NCBI GenBank assembly: GCA_910586555.1
Contig: CAJUJY010000012.1
Coordinates: 19,169 to 83,168 of the forward strand
DNA length: 64,000 nt
Origin: an uncultured Lachnospiraceae bacterium
GTDB lineage: Bacteria; Bacillota; Clostridia; Lachnospirales; Lachnospiraceae
Reading direction: 5' to 3'
Shown here: in pieces, positions 62,277 to 64,000 of the stretch
Position numbering within the stretch: position 1 is the first letter of the stretch
How the letters are laid out: every line of letters begins with the position of its first letter
The notes under the pieces: generated by a model
The model's input: only the letters and a program-made list of their open reading frames with translations
What the model was told of the DNA's origin: nothing
The model's database searches: none
Program-made: the position numbers and the translations under genes

Positions 62277-63917
62277 ATGATTAAAAAAGCACTTAAACCT
62301 GCTTTGTATTTTACTGTATTCCTTGCAGCTATCCAGTTTTCTGTTACAGGCTGCACAAATACAAATAAAGATGCTGGCAGCGGGGATTTAAAGAACCAGG
62401 AAAATGTGGGGAATGAAGAACCATTATTTACAATTAAAGACGGGGAAGCTTTCATTATGAAAAGCGTAAATAATAACCCTGTATATGGCAGTAATGGCAC
62501 AGGGGGTTATACATATGGCGGGGATCCGTCTGTACTGGCTGATGATGGTACTGTATACCTTTATACAGGACATGACATGTCAACAGATAATGAAGTTTCA
62601 AAGGCAATTTACAATATCCCGGAATATATCTGCTATTCTACTACCAATATGTCAGACTGGAAAGAGGAAGGCACTGTATTCAGACTTGATACAGAAAATG
62701 TAACATGGGCAAGAAACTCTTCATCAGCATGGGCAAGCCAGGTAACTAAATATAATGGAAAGTATTACCTGTATTTTTGCACCTGGGATAAAACTTCACT
62801 TGGCAAACAGTCAATCGGTGTTGCAGTATCAGACAGCCTCACAGGGGGTTTTAAAGATATTGGCAGGCCGCTGGTACAAGGAACACTTACATCACCTGAA
62901 AACAGTGCGTGGGACGATATTGATCCTACAGTATGGACATGCACAGACGGGAATGGTACCATACACCACTATCTTGCCTGGGGAAACAGCAAATTTTATA
63001 TTTGTGAATTAAATGAAGACATGGTATCTGTAAAAGATTTAAACGGGGATGGCAAAATTACATGTGGTTCAAAAGAAGACAATGCAGATATTATAAACAA
63101 CCAGGAAGGCCTTGATTATTTTACAGAAGCCCCGTGGCTTTACCAGAGGCAGGATAAAGACCAGAAATATTATGGAAAATACTACCTGTTCTATGCTTAT
63201 GGCTGGCGTGAACGCATGGCATATGCTGTTACTGATGACCCTCTGCATGGCAAATGGGATTTTGGCAAGATACTTATGTTTCCTACAGCTACATCAAATA
63301 CAAACCATATGGCAGTTTTTGATTTTAAAGGAAAGACTTATTTTGTATACCATAATGGTTCACTTCCTGGAGGCAATGGCTACCGCCGCAGCCCTTGCAT
63401 TACAGAACTGCATTTTAATGATGATGGCAGCATTAACCCAGTTAGGGAAACGGCAGCAGGCATTAATGGCACTGTGTATAAAATTGCATTAAAAGATGGC
63501 AGTGAAATATCACATGAATTTTTTATAAATTCATCTGGTGACAATGAGTATCCTTATTCTGGTATTAAGACTGGAACAGGCATTGGCATGGAAGGTGACA
63601 ATGAATGGGTAATTACTGCTGGCAAATCAGATACAGACAATGAAGCATATATTTCAATACAGTCTGAAAATAAGCCAGGACTGTATCTTACTGCTGAAGA
63701 AGAAGGCAGCATAACACTTGCACAAGATGCAGATGCCACAGAAGAAACTGCAAAAAAACAGACGTTCCACAGCATAACAGGTTTAGACGGGAATAATGGT
63801 GTTTCATTTGAAAGTGTTGCACAGCCAGGAATGTATATTTCTGTTAAAGACGGCCTTTTGTGCCTGTCTGATGGAAGTGATGCCACTGGTGCAACATTTT
63901 ATATTTCAAGACAATAA
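62277..63917 (+). CDS. GH43 glycoside hydrolase lipoprotein with AbfB-like C-terminal domain
   Basis: This 546-aa protein has a lipoprotein signal (lipobox ending at Cys26, SVTGC) and a five-bladed GH43 domain. The three expected acids are the base Asp83 (GGDPSVL), the modulator Asp216 (DIDPTVW) and the acid Glu284 (TEAPWLY). After residue 430 there is a beta-trefoil-like region with repeated motifs (YISIQSENKPGLYL, FESVAQPGMYIS) as in AbfB/CBM42 arabinose-binding domains. It probably trims arabinose or xylose side chains at the cell surface. ATG 62277 has GGGGAAAA upstream; ATG 62265 is an alternative. Confidence 0.85.
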   Translation: MIKKALKPALYFTVFLAAIQFSVTGCTNTNKDAGSGDLKNQENVGNEEPLFTIKDGEAFIMKSVNNNPVYGSNGTGGYTYGGDPSVLADDGTVYLYTGHDMSTDNEVSKAIYNIPEYICYSTTNMSDWKEEGTVFRLDTENVTWARNSSSAWASQVTKYNGKYYLYFCTWDKTSLGKQSIGVAVSDSLTGGFKDIGRPLVQGTLTSPENSAWDDIDPTVWTCTDGNGTIHHYLAWGNSKFYICELNEDMVSVKDLNGDGKITCGSKEDNADIINNQEGLDYFTEAPWLYQRQDKDQKYYGKYYLFYAYGWRERMAYAVTDDPLHGKWDFGKILMFPTATSNTNHMAVFDFKGKTYFVYHNGSLPGGNGYRRSPCITELHFNDDGSINPVRETAAGINGTVYKIALKDGSEISHEFFINSSGDNEYPYSGIKTGTGIGMEGDNEWVITAGKSDTDNEAYISIQSENKPGLYLTAEEEGSITLAQDADATEETAKKQTFHSITGLDGNNGVSFESVAQPGMYISVKDGLLCLSDGSDATGATFYISRQ

Positions 63918-63950
63918 AAGCCTTGACGCACTTTTATCTATATATATAAG

Positions 63951-64000
63951 TCAAGCGGATATTCGCAATCCGCATTGCCTGCAAGCAGGCATTGGCTACT
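63951..64000. repeat. Mosaic palindromic repeat, copy 3 (cut by window end)
   Basis: It opens with the same TCAAGCGGATATTCGC start and GCGGAT/ATCCGC hairpin, then goes straight to the TGCCTGC/GCAGGCA hairpin and GGCTACT. The GCAATC/GATTGC module of copy 1 is missing. It lies 34 bp after the GH43 stop. Confidence 0.8.

Noticed and set aside
1..64000. CRISPR array
   Set aside because: No set of regularly spaced short direct repeats was seen; the repeats present are palindromic mosaics or promoter elements.

Overview
The window looks like chromosome from a low-G+C Gram-positive anaerobe, most likely a Lachnospiraceae (Clostridia) gut bacterium. Reasons: strong AGGAGG-type ribosome sites, a TIGR03960/TIGR03936-like radical SAM pair, a YneA-like SOS gene with Firmicutes LexA boxes, a trigger-factor-like FKBP lipoprotein, a FeoA/FeoA/FeoB/FeoB-associated-protein set, and an AT-rich base composition. 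The genus is not determined from sequence alone.

Layout. (1) 1-11341, + strand: a seven-gene accessory operon with a tubulin-like protein (5' end outside the window), a possible degenerate tubulin paralogue, a beta-rich unknown, a zinc-ribbon TRAFAC-type GTPase, a large membrane-anchored GTPase-associated protein, a membrane vWA protein and an amidase-fold protein that has lost both zinc-binding histidines. It resembles GTPase-centred predicted conflict/signalling systems. (2) 11461-25517: a Xer-type recombinase on +, then mostly housekeeping genes on the - strand: ADP-ribosylglycohydrolase, YneA-like SOS protein, glycerate kinase, flavin reductase-rubredoxin, amidohydrolase, the radical SAM pair, gpsA, plsY, der and an FKBP lipoprotein. 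Mosaic palindromic repeats sit at gene ends here. (3) 25689-55492, - strand: a ~30 kb surface-glycan locus. It carries GDP-mannose/GDP-fucose synthesis (manA, manC, gmd, fcl), a perosamine-type aminotransferase and acetyltransferase, flippase, polymerase, about six glycosyltransferases, two acyltransferases, an ATP-grasp ligase, a BCCT transporter, a secreted-type tyrosine phosphatase, an AraC regulator, and a cytidylyltransferase-oxidoreductase/aminotransferase/LicD cassette. (4) 55493-57815: an active tyrosine recombinase beside a 281-bp invertible-promoter candidate, a broken PIN toxin with its partner, and tRNA-Leu(CAG) with a duplicated 3' end. (5) 57899-64000: a carbohydrate esterase, the feo ferrous-iron locus and a divergent GH43 lipoprotein, ending in another copy of the palindromic repeat.

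The most striking signal is the control layer of the glycan locus. A near-perfect 29-bp inverted repeat flanks a consensus promoter that currently points away from the glycan operon, next to an intact tyrosine recombinase; this fits an ON/OFF promoter switch, OFF in this assembly. The first gene of the operon is itself a recombinase-like protein lacking most catalytic residues. Further down, three separate glycan genes each carry a 9-10 bp G/C homopolymer inside the reading frame, as expected for slipped-strand phase variation. Two internal promoters share an identical 21-bp-spaced direct-repeat operator at a fixed distance from the -10 box, and an AraC regulator is encoded in the same locus. 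Together they suggest layered control of surface glycan expression and structure.

All assignments come from reading motifs by eye; no database search was run. Family names for the GTPase/tubulin system and the exact sugar products are inferences.
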